A stretch of 64,000 nt of DNA, from contig NC_007802.1 of the NCBI RefSeq assembly GCF_000013565.1, forward strand, positions 2,728,001-2,792,000, read 5' to 3'. Origin of the DNA: Jannaschia sp. CCS1. GTDB taxonomy: Bacteria; Pseudomonadota; Alphaproteobacteria; Rhodobacterales; Rhodobacteraceae. The position numbers and the translations under genes were made by a program. Shown here piece after piece: positions 47,500 to 58,580 of this stretch (positions are counted from its first letter, which is position 1; the number at the start of each line of letters is the position of its first letter). The notes below the pieces were generated by a model. It was not told the DNA's origin. It worked only from the letters and a program-made list of their open reading frames with translations, and ran no database searches.

Positions 47500-48666
47500 C
47501 TACCGTTGGCGTGACAGGAGGTGATCGGCGATATCGCCTTGGGGACGGGTGCGGGTGAACACCAGAAGCATGCCGACTGCAATCCCCGTCGCGATCAACG
47601 ACGACCCGCCGTAGCTGACGAATGGCAGGGTCATGCCCTTGGCGGGCAGAAGCCGGACGGCCACGCCCATGTTGATGAAGGCTTGCAACGCCAGAAGCGA
47701 TACGAGGCCCGTGCCCGCAAGACGTGCGAAGGGATCACGCTCGCGCATCAGGCGGAAGTAGCTGCGCAATGCGATGGTCAGAAACAACGCGATGATCACG
47801 AAAACCAGCGCCACGCCATATTCCTCCGCTGCTACGGCAATAATGAAGTCTGTATGCGCATCGGGCAATGTCCACTTGACCGCCCCCTCGCCCAGGCCGG
47901 TCCCGAACAGCCCGCCTTCGCGGATTGCGTCGGTGGCAAAGCCCAGTTGCGTGTTCTCTCCCACCTCATCGCTGAGGAAGCCGTCGATACGACGACGGAA
48001 ATGCTCGGAGCTGGAATAGGCGAACACGCCAAGAAGGCCCACAGCGGCGATCACGATGGCCAGAACCAGCATTGGCGCACCGGCCACGAAATAAATCACG
48101 GACCAGGCGAAAATGATCAGCGCGGCCTGCCCGAAATCGGGCTGAAGCGCCAGAAAGCCCACGATCATGATGGTGACGAACAGCGACACGGACTTCCCCG
48201 GTGGTCCCGCGACCTCCTGGCTGGCGGCCATCATCCATGCGGTGAAAACAACGAAGACGGGTTTGAGAAACTCGGACGGTTGCAGCGACGCAAAGCCAAG
48301 GGAATACCACCGCGTGGCCCCCATGCCGTAGTCGGTGCCAAATACGGGCAACATGGCCAACGCGAATATCGCCGCGAAAAAGCCCACCACGCCCCAGCGG
48401 CGCACGGCCACGGGCGTCATCATCGAAACGAGCACCATGACGCTGAGCGCGATACAACCAAAGAATGCTTGGCGGATTACATAATGAAACGGGTCGTGGC
48501 CGTTGCGTTCTGCCAGCGGAGGAGAGGCCGCGAAGCCCAACAATATGCCGATTGCAAAAAGGGCGAAGATACATCCCAGCGTGACCCGGTCAATCGAGCC
48601 CCACCATCGCGGAATAACCGCGTCGCCCGTGTGCACAATGACTGTGCCATGCGCCATTTCCGTCAT
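47500..48666 (-). CDS. ftsW: Septal peptidoglycan polymerase FtsW (SEDS)
   Basis: About 388 residues with ten predicted membrane segments. SEDS marks include [34 protein letters not shown], the catalytic-loop region [20 protein letters not shown], and the final [16 protein letters not shown]. It polymerises lipid II at the septum together with FtsI. ATG 48666 is preferred over the longer 48687. The 226 bp between it and the VOC gene are long for this cluster and may hold a promoter; a 6-bp hairpin (48838-48853) is present but has no T-run. Confidence 0.96.
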   Translation of the reverse strand: MTEMAHGTVIVHTGDAVIPRWWGSIDRVTLGCIFALFAIGILLGFAASPPLAERNGHDPFHYVIRQAFFGCIALSVMVLVSMMTPVAVRRWGVVGFFAAIFALAMLPVFGTDYGMGATRWYSLGFASLQPSEFLKPVFVVFTAWMMAASQEVAGPPGKSVSLFVTIMIVGFLALQPDFGQAALIIFAWSVIYFVAGAPMLVLAIVIAAVGLLGVFAYSSSEHFRRRIDGFLSDEVGENTQLGFATDAIREGGLFGTGLGEGAVKWTLPDAHTDFIIAVAAEEYGVALVFVIIALFLTIALRSYFRLMRERDPFARLAGTGLVSLLALQAFINMGVAVRLLPAKGMTLPFVSYGGSSLIATGIAVGMLLVFTRTRPQGDIADHLLSRQR

Positions 48667-48892
48667 GGAATGTCTGCCTTGCCTCAAGCGGCGCCGTGGC
48701 CCCGCGGTACTGCCCTGCCCGAGTTATCCCGGGTCTATCCCGTGATCTTAGCGCGAAACGGCAGATCTGGCTAGGGTTAGTATGCGCAAAGCGACAATCC
48801 ACATTGCGCGAGACCGCAGACGAAATTTCACCGGTCGGCCAACCCGCGTTGGCTGCCCTTGCCCCTTGATTGCCGGGTCCCTCCGCCGCATG

Positions 48893-49276
48893 TCATGACG
48901 GGGGCTGCCAAAGCTCCAGCTTGCGGCCATCGGGATCCATGATCCACGCAAATCGTCCGTATTCAAAGGTTTCCATCGGCTTGACCTGCGCCACGCCTTC
49001 GGCCTCGCAGCGCGCCAGCACCGCGTCGATGTCATCGACGATCAGGTTCAGCATGAATGGCAGGGTGGACGGCGCGAGGTAGTCACTGTCCGCCTCGAAC
49101 GGCGCAAATATCGTGCGCGCGCCATCTGGGAAGGCCGCGGCACTGTCGCCATGGAGGAACGAGAACCCGCCGTGATCGTCGGCCTCAAACCCCAATACGC
49201 GTGTGTACCATTCCTTTGTGGCGGCGGGATCGGCGCAGGTCATGAAGACCCCGCCCACGCCAATGACCTTGCCCAT
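48893..49276 (-). CDS. VOC-family (glyoxalase/bleomycin resistance-like) protein
   Basis: The 127-residue protein is a single VOC domain: GKVIGVGGVFMTCADPAATK, WYTRVLGFEADDHGGFSFLH, LIVDDIDAVLARCEAEGVAQ and the closing WIMDPDGRKLELWQPP. Metal-dependent lyases, dioxygenases and antibiotic-binding proteins share this fold, so activity cannot be named. GGAGGGT precedes ATG 49276. It is an unusual gene within a dcw cluster, between murD (40 bp) and ftsW, on the same strand. Confidence 0.87.
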   Translation of the reverse strand: MGKVIGVGGVFMTCADPAATKEWYTRVLGFEADDHGGFSFLHGDSAAAFPDGARTIFAPFEADSDYLAPSTLPFMLNLIVDDIDAVLARCEAEGVAQVKPMETFEYGRFAWIMDPDGRKLELWQPPS

Positions 49277-49316
49277 GAGACCCTCCATTACCGAGCGGCA
49301 CCCTAGCACGAATTCC

Positions 49317-50711
49317 CTAGCTTTGCAGCTTTTCCACCTGTGCGATGAAATCCGCGCCGCGCGTCTCAAAGCTGTCATATTGGTCGAAGCTGGCGGCGGC
49401 GGGGGCCAGAAGCACCGTATCGCCCGGCTGTGCATCAGCCGACGCGCGTGCAACGGCCGTGGCCATGTCGCCGCAGACGTCTTTGGGAATATCGCCCAGA
49501 TGCAGCGCAAAGGCCTCCGCCTCGCGCCCAATCACGTAGGCCTTGGCGACATGGCCTGCGGCCTCCCACAGCGCTTCCAACCCGCCGTCCTTTTCCAACC
49601 CGCCACAGATCCAACGGATGCGTTTGAACGCGCCCAGGGCCTTGGTTGCCGCGTCCACATTGGTGGCCTTGCTGTCGTTGACGTAAAATACGCCGTTGAT
49701 CTCGGCAACGCGCTGGGAGCGGTGGGGCAGCCCTTCAAACGTGGCGAATGCCGCCTCGATCACCCGGGGGGCCAGACCAAGGGCCCGACAGACGCCGTAG
49801 GCGCAGGCCGCGTTCTGGTGGTTGTGAGCACCGGGCAATCCCGGCACACCGCGCAGATCGATGGAGGCCGCCTGGCGACCCTTTCGAAACTCGCTCAGCC
49901 ACCCCTTGCGCGTGCTAACATCCCAACCCGGACCGCTCAGCTTACCGGAGGAGACGCGGATCAGCCGCCCATCTTCCGGCCCCTCCACCAATTGACCAGC
50001 CAGATATTGGCCTTCGATCTCATCGACGCCAATCACGGCCCGCTCCGGTCCGCCTTCGGAAAACAGACGTCGTTTGGCCGCGAAATACCCGCCCATGCCA
50101 CCGTGGCGTTCCAGATGATCGGCCGAGAGATTGGTGAAGACCGCGATGTCGGGCGTCAGGGCACGGGCCAGTTCCGTCTGGTAGGACGACAGCTCGATCA
50201 CAATGACCTCTCCATCAATCGGCGGCTCGATGTCCAAGACACCGCGCCCGATGTTGCCCGCCAGTTGAACCGGCGTGCCCGCCTCCTCCAGAATATGCGC
50301 GATCAGGGCAGAGGTCGTAGATTTCCCGTTGGATCCCGTCACCGCAACAACGCGCGGGGGCGTGTCATGGAACGCCCAATCCCCCTGCCCCAGGGACCGG
50401 AAGAACAGACCAATGTCGTTGTCCACCGGCACGCCCGCCGCATAGGCCGCCACAATGGCACGATGGGGGGTCGAGTAGAGGTGGGGAATACCGGGCGATG
50501 TGACCAGGCAGGCAACGCCGTCCAATCCGTCCCGGATGGGGTCATGGATCGTGAAGCCTTCAGCCGCCGCACGGGCACGTCCGGCCTCACCATCATCCCA
50601 GCACAGCGCCTCGGCCCCGCCCTCACGCAATGCGCGTGCCGACGCGAGACCGGATCGGCCAAGACCCAGAACCACCACTTTTCGGCCTACAAAACCCATC
50701 ACCGGGATCAC
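49317..50711 (-). CDS. murD: UDP-N-acetylmuramoylalanine--D-glutamate ligase
   Basis: About 464 residues. It adds D-Glu to UDP-MurNAc-L-Ala. The UDP-binding start [23 protein letters not shown] loop [33 protein letters not shown], and the C-terminal [16 protein letters not shown] and [19 protein letters not shown] are diagnostic. I prefer GTG 50711 ([10 protein letters not shown]) to the ATG at 50699 because that N-terminus is usual in relatives; the longer 50741 lacks support. About 150 bp separate it from mraY, including an inverted GACGCC/GGCGTC at 50825-50839. Confidence 0.97.
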   Translation of the reverse strand: MIPVMGFVGRKVVVLGLGRSGLASARALREGGAEALCWDDGEAGRARAAAEGFTIHDPIRDGLDGVACLVTSPGIPHLYSTPHRAIVAAYAAGVPVDNDIGLFFRSLGQGDWAFHDTPPRVVAVTGSNGKSTTSALIAHILEEAGTPVQLAGNIGRGVLDIEPPIDGEVIVIELSSYQTELARALTPDIAVFTNLSADHLERHGGMGGYFAAKRRLFSEGGPERAVIGVDEIEGQYLAGQLVEGPEDGRLIRVSSGKLSGPGWDVSTRKGWLSEFRKGRQAASIDLRGVPGLPGAHNHQNAACAYGVCRALGLAPRVIEAAFATFEGLPHRSQRVAEINGVFYVNDSKATNVDAATKALGAFKRIRWICGGLEKDGGLEALWEAAGHVAKAYVIGREAEAFALHLGDIPKDVCGDMATAVARASADAQPGDTVLLAPAAASFDQYDSFETRGADFIAQVEKLQS

Positions 50712-50863
50712 GGCACCCGTCCCTTCACCTTGGCAGAACAACTCATCTCACCCCCCCGCCTCCCTCGATCCGGACCACGGTTACGCCGCGCCACCGGCCC
50801 CAAACGCCAAACAAAGTATCGAATGACGCCAACGGCGTCTCAATTTGACCAGGGTCCGGACCG

Positions 50864-51943
50864 CTACCGCAATTTCAACGTGGCCAGACCGATCAACGCC
50901 AGGATCAGCGAGATGATCCAGAAGCGGATTACGACCTGCGGCTCTGCCCATCCCTTCTTCTCAAAATGGTGGTGGATCGGGGCCATAAGGAACACGCGTT
51001 TTCCCGTCGCCTTGAAGTAAAGAACCTGCACGATGACCGACACCGCCTCAGCCACAAACAGGCCGCCGACGATCGCAAGGACGATTTCATGCTTGGTGCA
51101 AACCGCAATCGCGCCAAGCGCGCCGCCCAGGGCAAGCGAACCTGTGTCGCCCATGAACACGGCTGCTGGCGGCGCATTGTACCACAAGAAGCCCAGGCCG
51201 CCGCCAATCAACCCGGCCGTGAAGATCAATAATTCACCGGTGCCGGGGACGTAATGCACGTCGAGGTAATCGGTAAAGTCCACGCGGCCCACCGCATAGG
51301 CGATGACCCCCAGGGTGCCTGCGGCAATCATCACCGGCATGATCGCCAGCCCGTCAAGGCCGTCGGTCAGGTTGACCGCGTTGGCCGAGCCTACGATCAC
51401 GATCATCACGAAGGGCACATACATCCAGCCCATATTCAGCAAAACATCCTTGAAGACGGGCATTGCCAATTGGTTGGACAACTCCTCGGGGTGCACCCAG
51501 GCCGCGATCAGGGCCGCGCCAAACGCCACCACAAAGCCGATCGCCAGGCGCACCTTGCCCGAGACGCCCGCGCTGGAGTTGCGGCTGACCTTGGCCCAGT
51601 CATCGGCAAATCCGATCAGGCCAAAACACCAGGTGACACCGAGCACGAGCCAGACATAGGGGTTATCCAGCCGCGCCCAAAGCAGCGTCGCAAGGCTAAG
51701 CGCCGCCAAGATCAGCAACCCTCCCATGGTGGGGGTGCCCGCCTTGGTTTCATGGGCCGGGCCCACTTCACGGATGGGCTGGCCGTCCTTGTATTTGCGC
51801 CGCAAAGCATTGATCAGCGGTTGTCCGAAAATGAAGCCAAAAATCAGCGCGGTGAAGAACGCGCCCCCGGCTCGGAACGTGATGTACCGGAACAGGTTGA
51901 AGACATCGCCGCCATCCGAGAGTTCATTGAGCCAATACAACAT
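50864..51943 (-). CDS. mraY: Phospho-MurNAc-pentapeptide translocase MraY
   Basis: The 359-residue, ten-helix membrane enzyme transfers phospho-MurNAc-pentapeptide to undecaprenyl phosphate, giving lipid I. Family motifs are [13 protein letters not shown], the Asp pair in [34 protein letters not shown] and the terminal [19 protein letters not shown]. Its ATG follows the murF stop directly, without a gap. Confidence 0.98.
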   Translation of the reverse strand: MLYWLNELSDGGDVFNLFRYITFRAGGAFFTALIFGFIFGQPLINALRRKYKDGQPIREVGPAHETKAGTPTMGGLLILAALSLATLLWARLDNPYVWLVLGVTWCFGLIGFADDWAKVSRNSSAGVSGKVRLAIGFVVAFGAALIAAWVHPEELSNQLAMPVFKDVLLNMGWMYVPFVMIVIVGSANAVNLTDGLDGLAIMPVMIAAGTLGVIAYAVGRVDFTDYLDVHYVPGTGELLIFTAGLIGGGLGFLWYNAPPAAVFMGDTGSLALGGALGAIAVCTKHEIVLAIVGGLFVAEAVSVIVQVLYFKATGKRVFLMAPIHHHFEKKGWAEPQVVIRFWIISLILALIGLATLKLR

Positions 51944-53365
51944 CTAGCGGTTTCCTTGCCCTGCGCGCTCAAGCGATTGCCCCAGTTTCCGAAGGGCGTC
52001 AACCACCAGCGACACGCGAGAGCCCTTGGACCCCTTGACCAGCACAACGTCACCGGGACGCAGGGTGCGCGGCACTGCCCGGCACAGATCTTGCGCCGTT
52101 TCAGTGTGTTCCCCCCGCTTTGCACCGGGCAAAGCCGCGTCGAGATGCACCATCAGCGGACCGCAGGTATGGACGATATCCACCGCCTCCATCGCGGGAA
52201 GTGAGGCAATATCTGCGTGCATTTTCGCGCCATCATCCCCCAGTTCCAGCATGTCGCCCAAAACGGCGATGCGCCGCCCCCCGCGCTCCGGCGTGATCGC
52301 CGCAAGGACCTCCAGACCGGCTGCGAGAGAGGTCGGGTTGGCGTTGAAAGCGTCGTCGATCAGTTCGATGGCGATGTCGTCGGTCCGGCTCAGTTGGATG
52401 CGCTCCCGCTGGCCGCGTCCCTCCACCGGTTGCCAATGGGACAGTGCCATCGCCGCCTGCGTCGTATCCGCGCCCGAGGCCGCAACGGCGCAAAGAACGC
52501 CCACGGCATTGACGGCGTAGTGGCGACCAGAGACCGAGAGCTTCGCCAAACGCCCCCCTTCGTCGGTGGCGATCCGCATGACGGTGCTGTCGTCGCTCAG
52601 CATCACATCGGTTAGGCGCAGGTCCGCGCCCTCGGCCTCGCCAAAGGTCACAACCTCTGCTGCATGTGCCACCGCGGCTCGGGCGAGGATCGGAGCCGTC
52701 TCTACGTCCATTGGCACAATCGCCACGCCGTCCGGTTCCAAACCCTCGAAAATACTCGCCTTTTCCTCGGCAATTCCTTCGATGCGGCCGAAAGCCTCCA
52801 GATGCGCGGGCGCGATTGTCGTGATCATCGCCACGTGGGGCCGGGCCATGCGAGACAGTGGTGCGATTTCGCCGGGGGCACTCATGCCGATCTCGATGAC
52901 GGCATAATCTGTGTCAACGGGCATACGCGACAGCGTCAACGGCACGCCCCAATGGTTGTTGTAGGAGGCGACGGCGGCGTGGATCTTACCCTGCCCGCTC
53001 AGCGCCTGCTTCAGCATGTCCTTCACGGTGGTTTTGCCGACAGAGCCCGTGATCGCGATGACCTTGGCCTGCGTGCGGGTGCGGGCCGCCGTTCCAAGCC
53101 GCTCCAACGCGGCAAGCACATCGTCCACAACGAGGCACTTCGCGGCGTCCATACCGTCGGGAACATGGTTAACAAGTGCGGCGCTCGCGCCCTTCTGAAA
53201 GGCTTGGGCAACGAACTCATGGCCGTCGCGGGCAGCGGCCAAGGCCACGAACAGATCGCCCGGCTCAATCGTGCGGGTGTCGATGGACACACCCGTCGCG
53301 GTCCAGGTGCCCTGACTTGTGCCGCCCGTGGCCGATGCCGCGTCTGCCGAAGTCCACAAAATCAT
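51944..53365 (-). CDS. murF: UDP-MurNAc-tripeptide--D-alanyl-D-alanine ligase
   Basis: The 473-residue ligase completes the pentapeptide. It shows VSIDTRTIEPGDLFVALAAA, the ATP loop VIAITGSVGKTTVKDMLKQA, the family's NNHWGVPLTLSRMP, IEIGMSAPGEIAPLSRMARP and DDAFNANPTSLAAGLEVLA. The start overlaps the murE stop as ATGA. Confidence 0.97.
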   Translation of the reverse strand: MILWTSADAASATGGTSQGTWTATGVSIDTRTIEPGDLFVALAAARDGHEFVAQAFQKGASAALVNHVPDGMDAAKCLVVDDVLAALERLGTAARTRTQAKVIAITGSVGKTTVKDMLKQALSGQGKIHAAVASYNNHWGVPLTLSRMPVDTDYAVIEIGMSAPGEIAPLSRMARPHVAMITTIAPAHLEAFGRIEGIAEEKASIFEGLEPDGVAIVPMDVETAPILARAAVAHAAEVVTFGEAEGADLRLTDVMLSDDSTVMRIATDEGGRLAKLSVSGRHYAVNAVGVLCAVAASGADTTQAAMALSHWQPVEGRGQRERIQLSRTDDIAIELIDDAFNANPTSLAAGLEVLAAITPERGGRRIAVLGDMLELGDDGAKMHADIASLPAMEAVDIVHTCGPLMVHLDAALPGAKRGEHTETAQDLCRAVPRTLRPGDVVLVKGSKGSRVSLVVDALRKLGQSLERAGQGNR

Positions 53366-54834
53366 ATCGCGCCCTCCAGGGCGGCAACCGCGACCGACGC
53401 CTGTTCGACATCGTCAAACGGGTAGATGACATCGCCCACTTGCTGGCCCGTCTCATGGCCCTTTCCGGCTATGAGAAGCGCATCGCCGGGCTCCAACATA
53501 TCCACAGCCCGTAGGATTGCCTCCGCCCGATCCGCGACGACCGTGGCCTCCGGACAACCGGCCAAAACAGCCGCACGGATGGCTGCGGGATCTTCGGTGC
53601 GTGGATTATCATCTGTCACAAATGCAACATCACTCCACAGGGTGGCTGCGTTGCCCATGAGAGGTCTTTTTGCCGTATCACGATCCCCTCCAGCACCGAA
53701 AACAACGACAAGGCGGCCCAGAACGTGGGGGCGCAATGCTTTGAGTGCGACTTCTAGACTATCAGGAGTATGCGAATAATCCACATAGATGGGGGCCCCA
53801 TGACTGCGCCGCGCGGCCAACTGCATCCGGCCCCGTACACCCTCCATCTTGTGGAGAACTGCAAAAACGTCCTCTGGGTCTTCGCCGCCCGCGATCACCA
53901 GACCGGCGGCTGTGAGGACATTCATCGCCTGGAACGCGCCGATCAGGTTCAGGCGCACCTGGCAAGCGTCTCCCTGCCACCGGAAGAGGACGTCTTGGCC
54001 CGTCTCATCAATGCGCCGACCCGTAATTTTCAGCGCGGCCTCGGCATATTGCGCAACGCCGATCACCTCGATCCCCCGGGTGGAACATGCCTCTGCAACG
54101 CGAAGCCCGTGATCGTCGTCAAGGTTCACCACAGCTACGCCACCATCGGGCAGAAGCCCGGTGAACAAGCGCAGTTTGGCCTCAAAATAGGCCTCCATGG
54201 TTCCGTGATAGTCCAGATGATCCTGGGTCAGGTTGGTAAATGCCGCCGCGGCAAGCCGCACGCCGTCCATGCGCTTTTGGTCCAGCCCGTGGGATGACGC
54301 TTCCATCGCCGCATGGGTCACGCCATCCGCCCCCATCTCTGCCAGAACCCGGTGCAGAGTGACGGGCTCCGGCGTAGTATGGATGCCGGGTGCTTCAAAT
54401 GCGCCCTCAACGCCCGTGGTGCCGATGTTCACGGCGGGCACGCCAAGCGCTTCCCAGATCTGACGCGTGAAACTGGCGACGGACGTCTTCCCATTCGTTC
54501 CCGTCACAGCGACCATCGTCTCGGGCTGCGCACCAAAAAATAGCGCGGCGGCATGGGCCAGAGCGTCCGCCGCATCCTCCACGACGACGAGGGCCGCGTC
54601 GGTAGCGGCCAGATCTGTCGCTGCAATCTCCGCACCGGCGCGGTCGGTCAAGATGGCGCCCGCGCCCATACGCAACGCATATTGGATAAAGTCGCCACCA
54701 TGCACCCGCGTGCCGGGCAAAGCCGCAAACAGGGTGCCCGCCTGGACCTTACGACTATCGAAGGCCAGGTCCGAGACCACCACGTCGCCGCCCGATTTCG
54801 GTGTCAGCCCAAGATCGGATAGTCGTTTCGCCAT
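53362..54834 (-). CDS. murE: UDP-MurNAc-L-Ala-D-Glu--meso-diaminopimelate ligase
   Basis: About 490 residues. ATP loop MVAVTGTNGKTSVASFTRQI, LTQDHLDYHGTMEAYFEAK, YVDYSHTPDSLEVAL. The sequence DDNPRTEDP contains the DNPR motif that marks meso-diaminopimelate specificity as opposed to lysine, which fits a Gram-negative wall. ATG 54834 is preferred: AAGGGG lies eight bases upstream, beyond two in-frame GTG codons. It follows ftsI by 12 bp and overlaps murF. Confidence 0.97.
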   Translation of the reverse strand: MAKRLSDLGLTPKSGGDVVVSDLAFDSRKVQAGTLFAALPGTRVHGGDFIQYALRMGAGAILTDRAGAEIAATDLAATDAALVVVEDAADALAHAAALFFGAQPETMVAVTGTNGKTSVASFTRQIWEALGVPAVNIGTTGVEGAFEAPGIHTTPEPVTLHRVLAEMGADGVTHAAMEASSHGLDQKRMDGVRLAAAAFTNLTQDHLDYHGTMEAYFEAKLRLFTGLLPDGGVAVVNLDDDHGLRVAEACSTRGIEVIGVAQYAEAALKITGRRIDETGQDVLFRWQGDACQVRLNLIGAFQAMNVLTAAGLVIAGGEDPEDVFAVLHKMEGVRGRMQLAARRSHGAPIYVDYSHTPDSLEVALKALRPHVLGRLVVVFGAGGDRDTAKRPLMGNAATLWSDVAFVTDDNPRTEDPAAIRAAVLAGCPEATVVADRAEAILRAVDMLEPGDALLIAGKGHETGQQVGDVIYPFDDVEQASVAVAALEGAI

Positions 54835-54846
54835 CTGCACCACCCC

Positions 54847-56628
54847 TTAGTTAGAGGAGTTGGATAGCTGCAAACCGAGGGGATGTTCAACGTCTGGACG
54901 TAGGCCCAGAAGCGGCGCGGTGCGGCGGATGATCTCGGCGGCAACGGGCACGGCGGTCCAGCCGGCGGTGCGGCGCGGCTCAGGACCACTCAATTCCGCC
55001 GCCTCTTGCAGCGTTACGATCAACACATATTGCGGGTCCGTCATCGGAAACGCAGAGGCGAAGGTGTTCAGGTTGCGATCCTCGTAGTACCCACCCTGGG
55101 GACGCGGCATGTCTGCTGTGCCGGTCTTCCCGCCCACAAAATAGCCATCCACTTCACCGAAGCTCGCAGTGCCCTCGGTCACGACCTGACGCAACAGCGC
55201 GTTGACCATGCCGCTCGTCGCTTCGGAAATCACACGCGGCCCGTTTTGCGGGCCCTCGCGGCGCACAAGCGTCGGCTCGATCAGCGTCCCGCCGTTGACG
55301 ATGGTCGAGTAGGCCGAGGCCAGATGCAGCGGTGAGGTTGAGACGCCGTGGCCGTAACTTACCGTCATTGTTGCCAATTCCCCCCACCGGCGCGGAAGCA
55401 ATGGGCGACCGGAAGCCGCCTCCACCATCTCCACCTGCGTCGGGGCCAAGAGGCCAAGTTGGTCGAGGAAGTCCCGCTGCCGTTGCCCCCCGATCACCCG
55501 CGCCATGCGCGCCGTACCGATGTTGGAGGAATGGATCAGCACATCGGCCACGGATTGCTCAGGCCCATAATTGGAGAAGTCGCGGATCGCAAAGCCCGCC
55601 ATACGCAACGGCCCGGTCGTGTCGATCATGTCATAGGTGTTGAACAGATTCAGCTCCAACGCCTGGGCGATAGTGAATGTCTTGAAAACGCTCCCCAATT
55701 CATAGACGCCCTGGACCGCGCGGTTGAACAAGGGGCTGTCTGCCTGGTCCCCTTCCAACAGCGGTCGGGGCCGCGCGTTGGGGTCAAAATCCGGCAGGGA
55801 CGCCATGGAAATGACCTCGCCGGTATGCACATCCATCAGCACGGCCGCCGCACCGCGAGCGTTCATTAAGGACATGCCGCCCGCCAAAACCTCTTCCACC
55901 GCAGCCTGAACCGTCAGATCCAACGACAACATGAGAGGGTCCAAGCGGGACGGGTCGCGCAATTCGTTGTCGAACCGCGCCTCCACGCCCGCAACGCCGA
56001 TCACCTCGGCGGCATTCACGGCCTCTTCCCCGAAGCTCGCGCCTCCCAGAATGTGGGCTGCGATGGAACCGTTGGGATAAAGCCGCATTTCGCGCGGGCC
56101 GAACAGAAGGCCCGGCTCGCCCAGATCATGGACCATCTGTTCCTGTTCCGGCGAGATATAGCGGCGCAACCACAGGAACCGCGATCCGCTGGTAAAACGG
56201 CGGTGCAGATCGTCGGCGTCCATCTCGGGGAAAATTTCAGCCAGACCGTCGGCGGCGGCGCGCGGATAAATCAGGTCGTGGGGGTGCGCGTAGAGCGCGT
56301 TTGTGGCAAAGTTCGTGGCCAGGATCCGCCCGTGGCGGTCGGTGATGTCAGCACGGGTGTTCAGGATCGTCGGGCCCTGATTGATGATGCGCGGCTCGGT
56401 CGGGGCGGAGGTGGCCAGCGCTGCCATGCGGGTGCCCACGGCGCCGAACGCGACGATAAAGCACAAAGCAACCAAAAGAAGACGCGATTCCGCACGGATT
56501 CGCATCTTGTCGCGCTGCCCCTCATGGCGCAGGCGCTTGTTCTCTTTCTCAACGTTATCAGGGTTTTCGCCCCGTTCGCGGGCATCCAGAATGCGGGTCA
56601 ACGGGCGGAGTGGGATGCGAAGGGTCAT
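54847..56628 (-). CDS. ftsI: Septal transpeptidase FtsI (PBP3)
   Basis: About 593 residues. A basic cytoplasmic tail and one membrane anchor (RLLLVALCFIVAFGAVGTRM) precede the pedestal domain and the penicillin-binding domain with SVFK (active Ser in YELGSVFKTFTIAQAL), SSN (LIHSSNIGTARMARV) and KTG (FVGGKTGTADMPRP). It crosslinks septal peptidoglycan together with FtsW. The ATG at 56628 overlaps the ftsL stop as ATGA. Confidence 0.97.
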   Translation of the reverse strand: MTLRIPLRPLTRILDARERGENPDNVEKENKRLRHEGQRDKMRIRAESRLLLVALCFIVAFGAVGTRMAALATSAPTEPRIINQGPTILNTRADITDRHGRILATNFATNALYAHPHDLIYPRAAADGLAEIFPEMDADDLHRRFTSGSRFLWLRRYISPEQEQMVHDLGEPGLLFGPREMRLYPNGSIAAHILGGASFGEEAVNAAEVIGVAGVEARFDNELRDPSRLDPLMLSLDLTVQAAVEEVLAGGMSLMNARGAAAVLMDVHTGEVISMASLPDFDPNARPRPLLEGDQADSPLFNRAVQGVYELGSVFKTFTIAQALELNLFNTYDMIDTTGPLRMAGFAIRDFSNYGPEQSVADVLIHSSNIGTARMARVIGGQRQRDFLDQLGLLAPTQVEMVEAASGRPLLPRRWGELATMTVSYGHGVSTSPLHLASAYSTIVNGGTLIEPTLVRREGPQNGPRVISEATSGMVNALLRQVVTEGTASFGEVDGYFVGGKTGTADMPRPQGGYYEDRNLNTFASAFPMTDPQYVLIVTLQEAAELSGPEPRRTAGWTAVPVAAEIIRRTAPLLGLRPDVEHPLGLQLSNSSN

Positions 56629-56984
56629 AGCGGCTCTATCTCTCCGTCCCAAAGCGGGTTGGAGGAGTTTTCAAGGATGAAGTCTTCTGCGGCATCAATC
56701 GGCGACGGGAACGGGATCTGAGCCACATCCCCAAATTGGTTTGGCGCCAGCGGCAAAAGGCCCAGGCGATCAAAGTTGAAGTCGGCCAATTCGCGGAGGC
56801 GGTCGGGTCGATTGAGATAAGCCCATTCCGCGCGCAATATCCCCAAACGCTCGCGTTCATTGACGATTTCGCGCTGCAAACGGTTGACGTCACGGTCCGT
56901 CATCTGGGTTTGGATTGTCTGATGGTAGGCCCAGTTGCCCAAGGCCACAACGATGATAATGGCGATCAACGTGATGAAGCGCAT
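56625..56984 (-). CDS. ftsL: Cell division protein FtsL
   Basis: The 119-residue bitopic protein has an N-terminal membrane helix (FITLIAIIIVVALGNWAYHQ) and a periplasmic coiled coil (TDRDVNRLQREIVNERERLG), followed by the conserved AEWAYLNRPDRLRELAD. FtsL with FtsB and FtsQ activates FtsWI. The start lies one base after the rsmH stop. Size, architecture and position leave little doubt despite the poor conservation of this family. Confidence 0.93.
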   Translation of the reverse strand: MRFITLIAIIIVVALGNWAYHQTIQTQMTDRDVNRLQREIVNERERLGILRAEWAYLNRPDRLRELADFNFDRLGLLPLAPNQFGDVAQIPFPSPIDAAEDFILENSSNPLWDGEIEPL

Positions 56985-56985
56985 C

Positions 56986-57969
56986 TCAAAAACCCTCCAA
57001 TTGTGGCAACCCGAGGGTCTCTGGCGCCACGGGCTGCGCGGGCGCATCGGTACGTGTGGCGATGCGCAGTTTGGCCGAGCGGGCGCGGGTGTTGCGCGCG
57101 ATTTCATCGGCGTCTGGCGGAATGGCTTTGCGGGGGGTGAGCGTGAAACCGGGTACCTTTGCCGCGGCCTCCGGCGCATAGCGAGAGCCCCCGCCCCCGG
57201 TGCTGGAGCGCTCGGACATGAATTTCTTGACGATCCGGTCCTCGGATGAGTGAAACGTGACAACTGCGAGTTTGCCGCCAGGCCTAAGGGCGCGTTCGGC
57301 CGCCATCAGGCCTTGGGCCAGTTGACCAAATTCATCGTTGACCGCAATACGGATCGCCTGGAAGCTGCGCGTCGCGGGATGGCTTTGCCCCGGCTTCTTA
57401 CTTGGCAAACACTTCTCAACGATACCAGCCAGTTGCAGCGTGGAGTTGATGCGACACTTCAACCGCTCTGCGACGATTGCCTTGGCAATCCGGCGCGCAG
57501 CACGCTCCTCCCCATATTGGAATAGGATATCGGCCAGAAGTTTTTCGGGCGCGTCGTTAACCAAATCTTCAGCAGAAACACCAATTTGACCCATCCGCAT
57601 ATCCAGCGGCCCGTCGCGCATGAAGGAGAACCCACGCTCAGCCAGATCCAGCTGCATGGACGACACGCCCAGATCCAATGCGACGCCGTCCAACGGCTCG
57701 TCTGCCAAGGTATCGAGGTTCGAAAACGTGCCCTCTTTCAGACGCAGGGCATCGCCGTAGGACCCGGCCCAATCTGCAGCCATCTCGAAGGCCAGGGGAT
57801 CGCGGTCCACACCAATCACCGTATCGGCCCCACCCTCAAGCAAGCCACGGGCGTATCCACCAGCGCCGAATGTCCCGTCCAACCATACGCCAGAAACCGG
57901 CGCCACTTCGCGCAGGATGGCGCCCAAGAGAACCGGGATGTGCGGGGCTTTGTCGATCTCGTCTGTCAT
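56986..57969 (-). CDS. rsmH: 16S rRNA (cytosine1402-N4)-methyltransferase RsmH
   Basis: The 327-residue SAM-dependent enzyme methylates the P-site base of 16S rRNA. It opens [20 protein letters not shown], has the SAM loop [39 protein letters not shown] and the C-terminal [15 protein letters not shown]. The start overlaps the mraZ stop as ATGA, the canonical dcw order. Confidence 0.97.
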   Translation of the reverse strand: MTDEIDKAPHIPVLLGAILREVAPVSGVWLDGTFGAGGYARGLLEGGADTVIGVDRDPLAFEMAADWAGSYGDALRLKEGTFSNLDTLADEPLDGVALDLGVSSMQLDLAERGFSFMRDGPLDMRMGQIGVSAEDLVNDAPEKLLADILFQYGEERAARRIAKAIVAERLKCRINSTLQLAGIVEKCLPSKKPGQSHPATRSFQAIRIAVNDEFGQLAQGLMAAERALRPGGKLAVVTFHSSEDRIVKKFMSERSSTGGGGSRYAPEAAAKVPGFTLTPRKAIPPDADEIARNTRARSAKLRIATRTDAPAQPVAPETLGLPQLEGF

Positions 57970-58496
57970 TCGGCATTGTCTGTCACCGGGGTGGGTTTGG
58001 GCGGGTTCGCCAGTGAAATGGGATTGAAGAATTCTTTGCCTTCCGCGGCCTGATCCAGCAGAGCGGCCAAACGATCTTTCGCGGCCTGGCTGTCGGATGG
58101 CTTGAGGATGTGGAACCGGCGGCCCTTGCCCTGAAACACCGCTTCGCCATCAAGATCCAGCTTGTCACGGGCGCCTTGGGGCAGAACAAATCGGCCCGCG
58201 TCGTCCACGGTGATCGCATCACAGAAGGAATAGTACAGAAGCTCAAGGATCTCGCGCTCGCGCTCGCCCTCATCCATCGCCTCAATGCGACCGAGAAGCT
58301 CGTCGTAGGCATTGCCTGTCAGGCATTCGACATATTCGCTGCGGGTATCGCCGTGCATGACGTAGAGGCGTGGTGCGCCGCCCGGACCGCAATCGGCATC
58401 TTCCGCTTGCAAGACTCGACGGAACTTGGCCGGGAGCGAAACCCTGCCCTTTCCATCAACCTTGCACACGTTGGTGCCTAAAAACCGCGTATCCAC
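57966..58496 (-). CDS. mraZ: Transcriptional regulator MraZ
   Basis: The 176-residue protein carries two MraZ/AbrB-like domains: the first with [17 protein letters not shown], the second with [20 protein letters not shown]. MraZ is a ring-forming DNA-binding protein that controls its own operon through repeated TGGG-type boxes in other bacteria. A C-terminal extension of about 25 residues ([17 protein letters not shown]) goes beyond the E. coli length. It is the first gene of the dcw cluster here, behind a long structured upstream region. Confidence 0.95.
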   Translation of the reverse strand: MDTRFLGTNVCKVDGKGRVSLPAKFRRVLQAEDADCGPGGAPRLYVMHGDTRSEYVECLTGNAYDELLGRIEAMDEGEREREILELLYYSFCDAITVDDAGRFVLPQGARDKLDLDGEAVFQGKGRRFHILKPSDSQAAKDRLAALLDQAAEGKEFFNPISLANPPKPTPVTDNAE

Positions 58497-58580
58497 GTGA
58501 CTTGCCTTTTTTCCGCCTCTTTTGGGTCGTATTTCAAACCCACTTGCTTTTTGCCCCGTTTGGGGGCTGAAAATGGAAAC

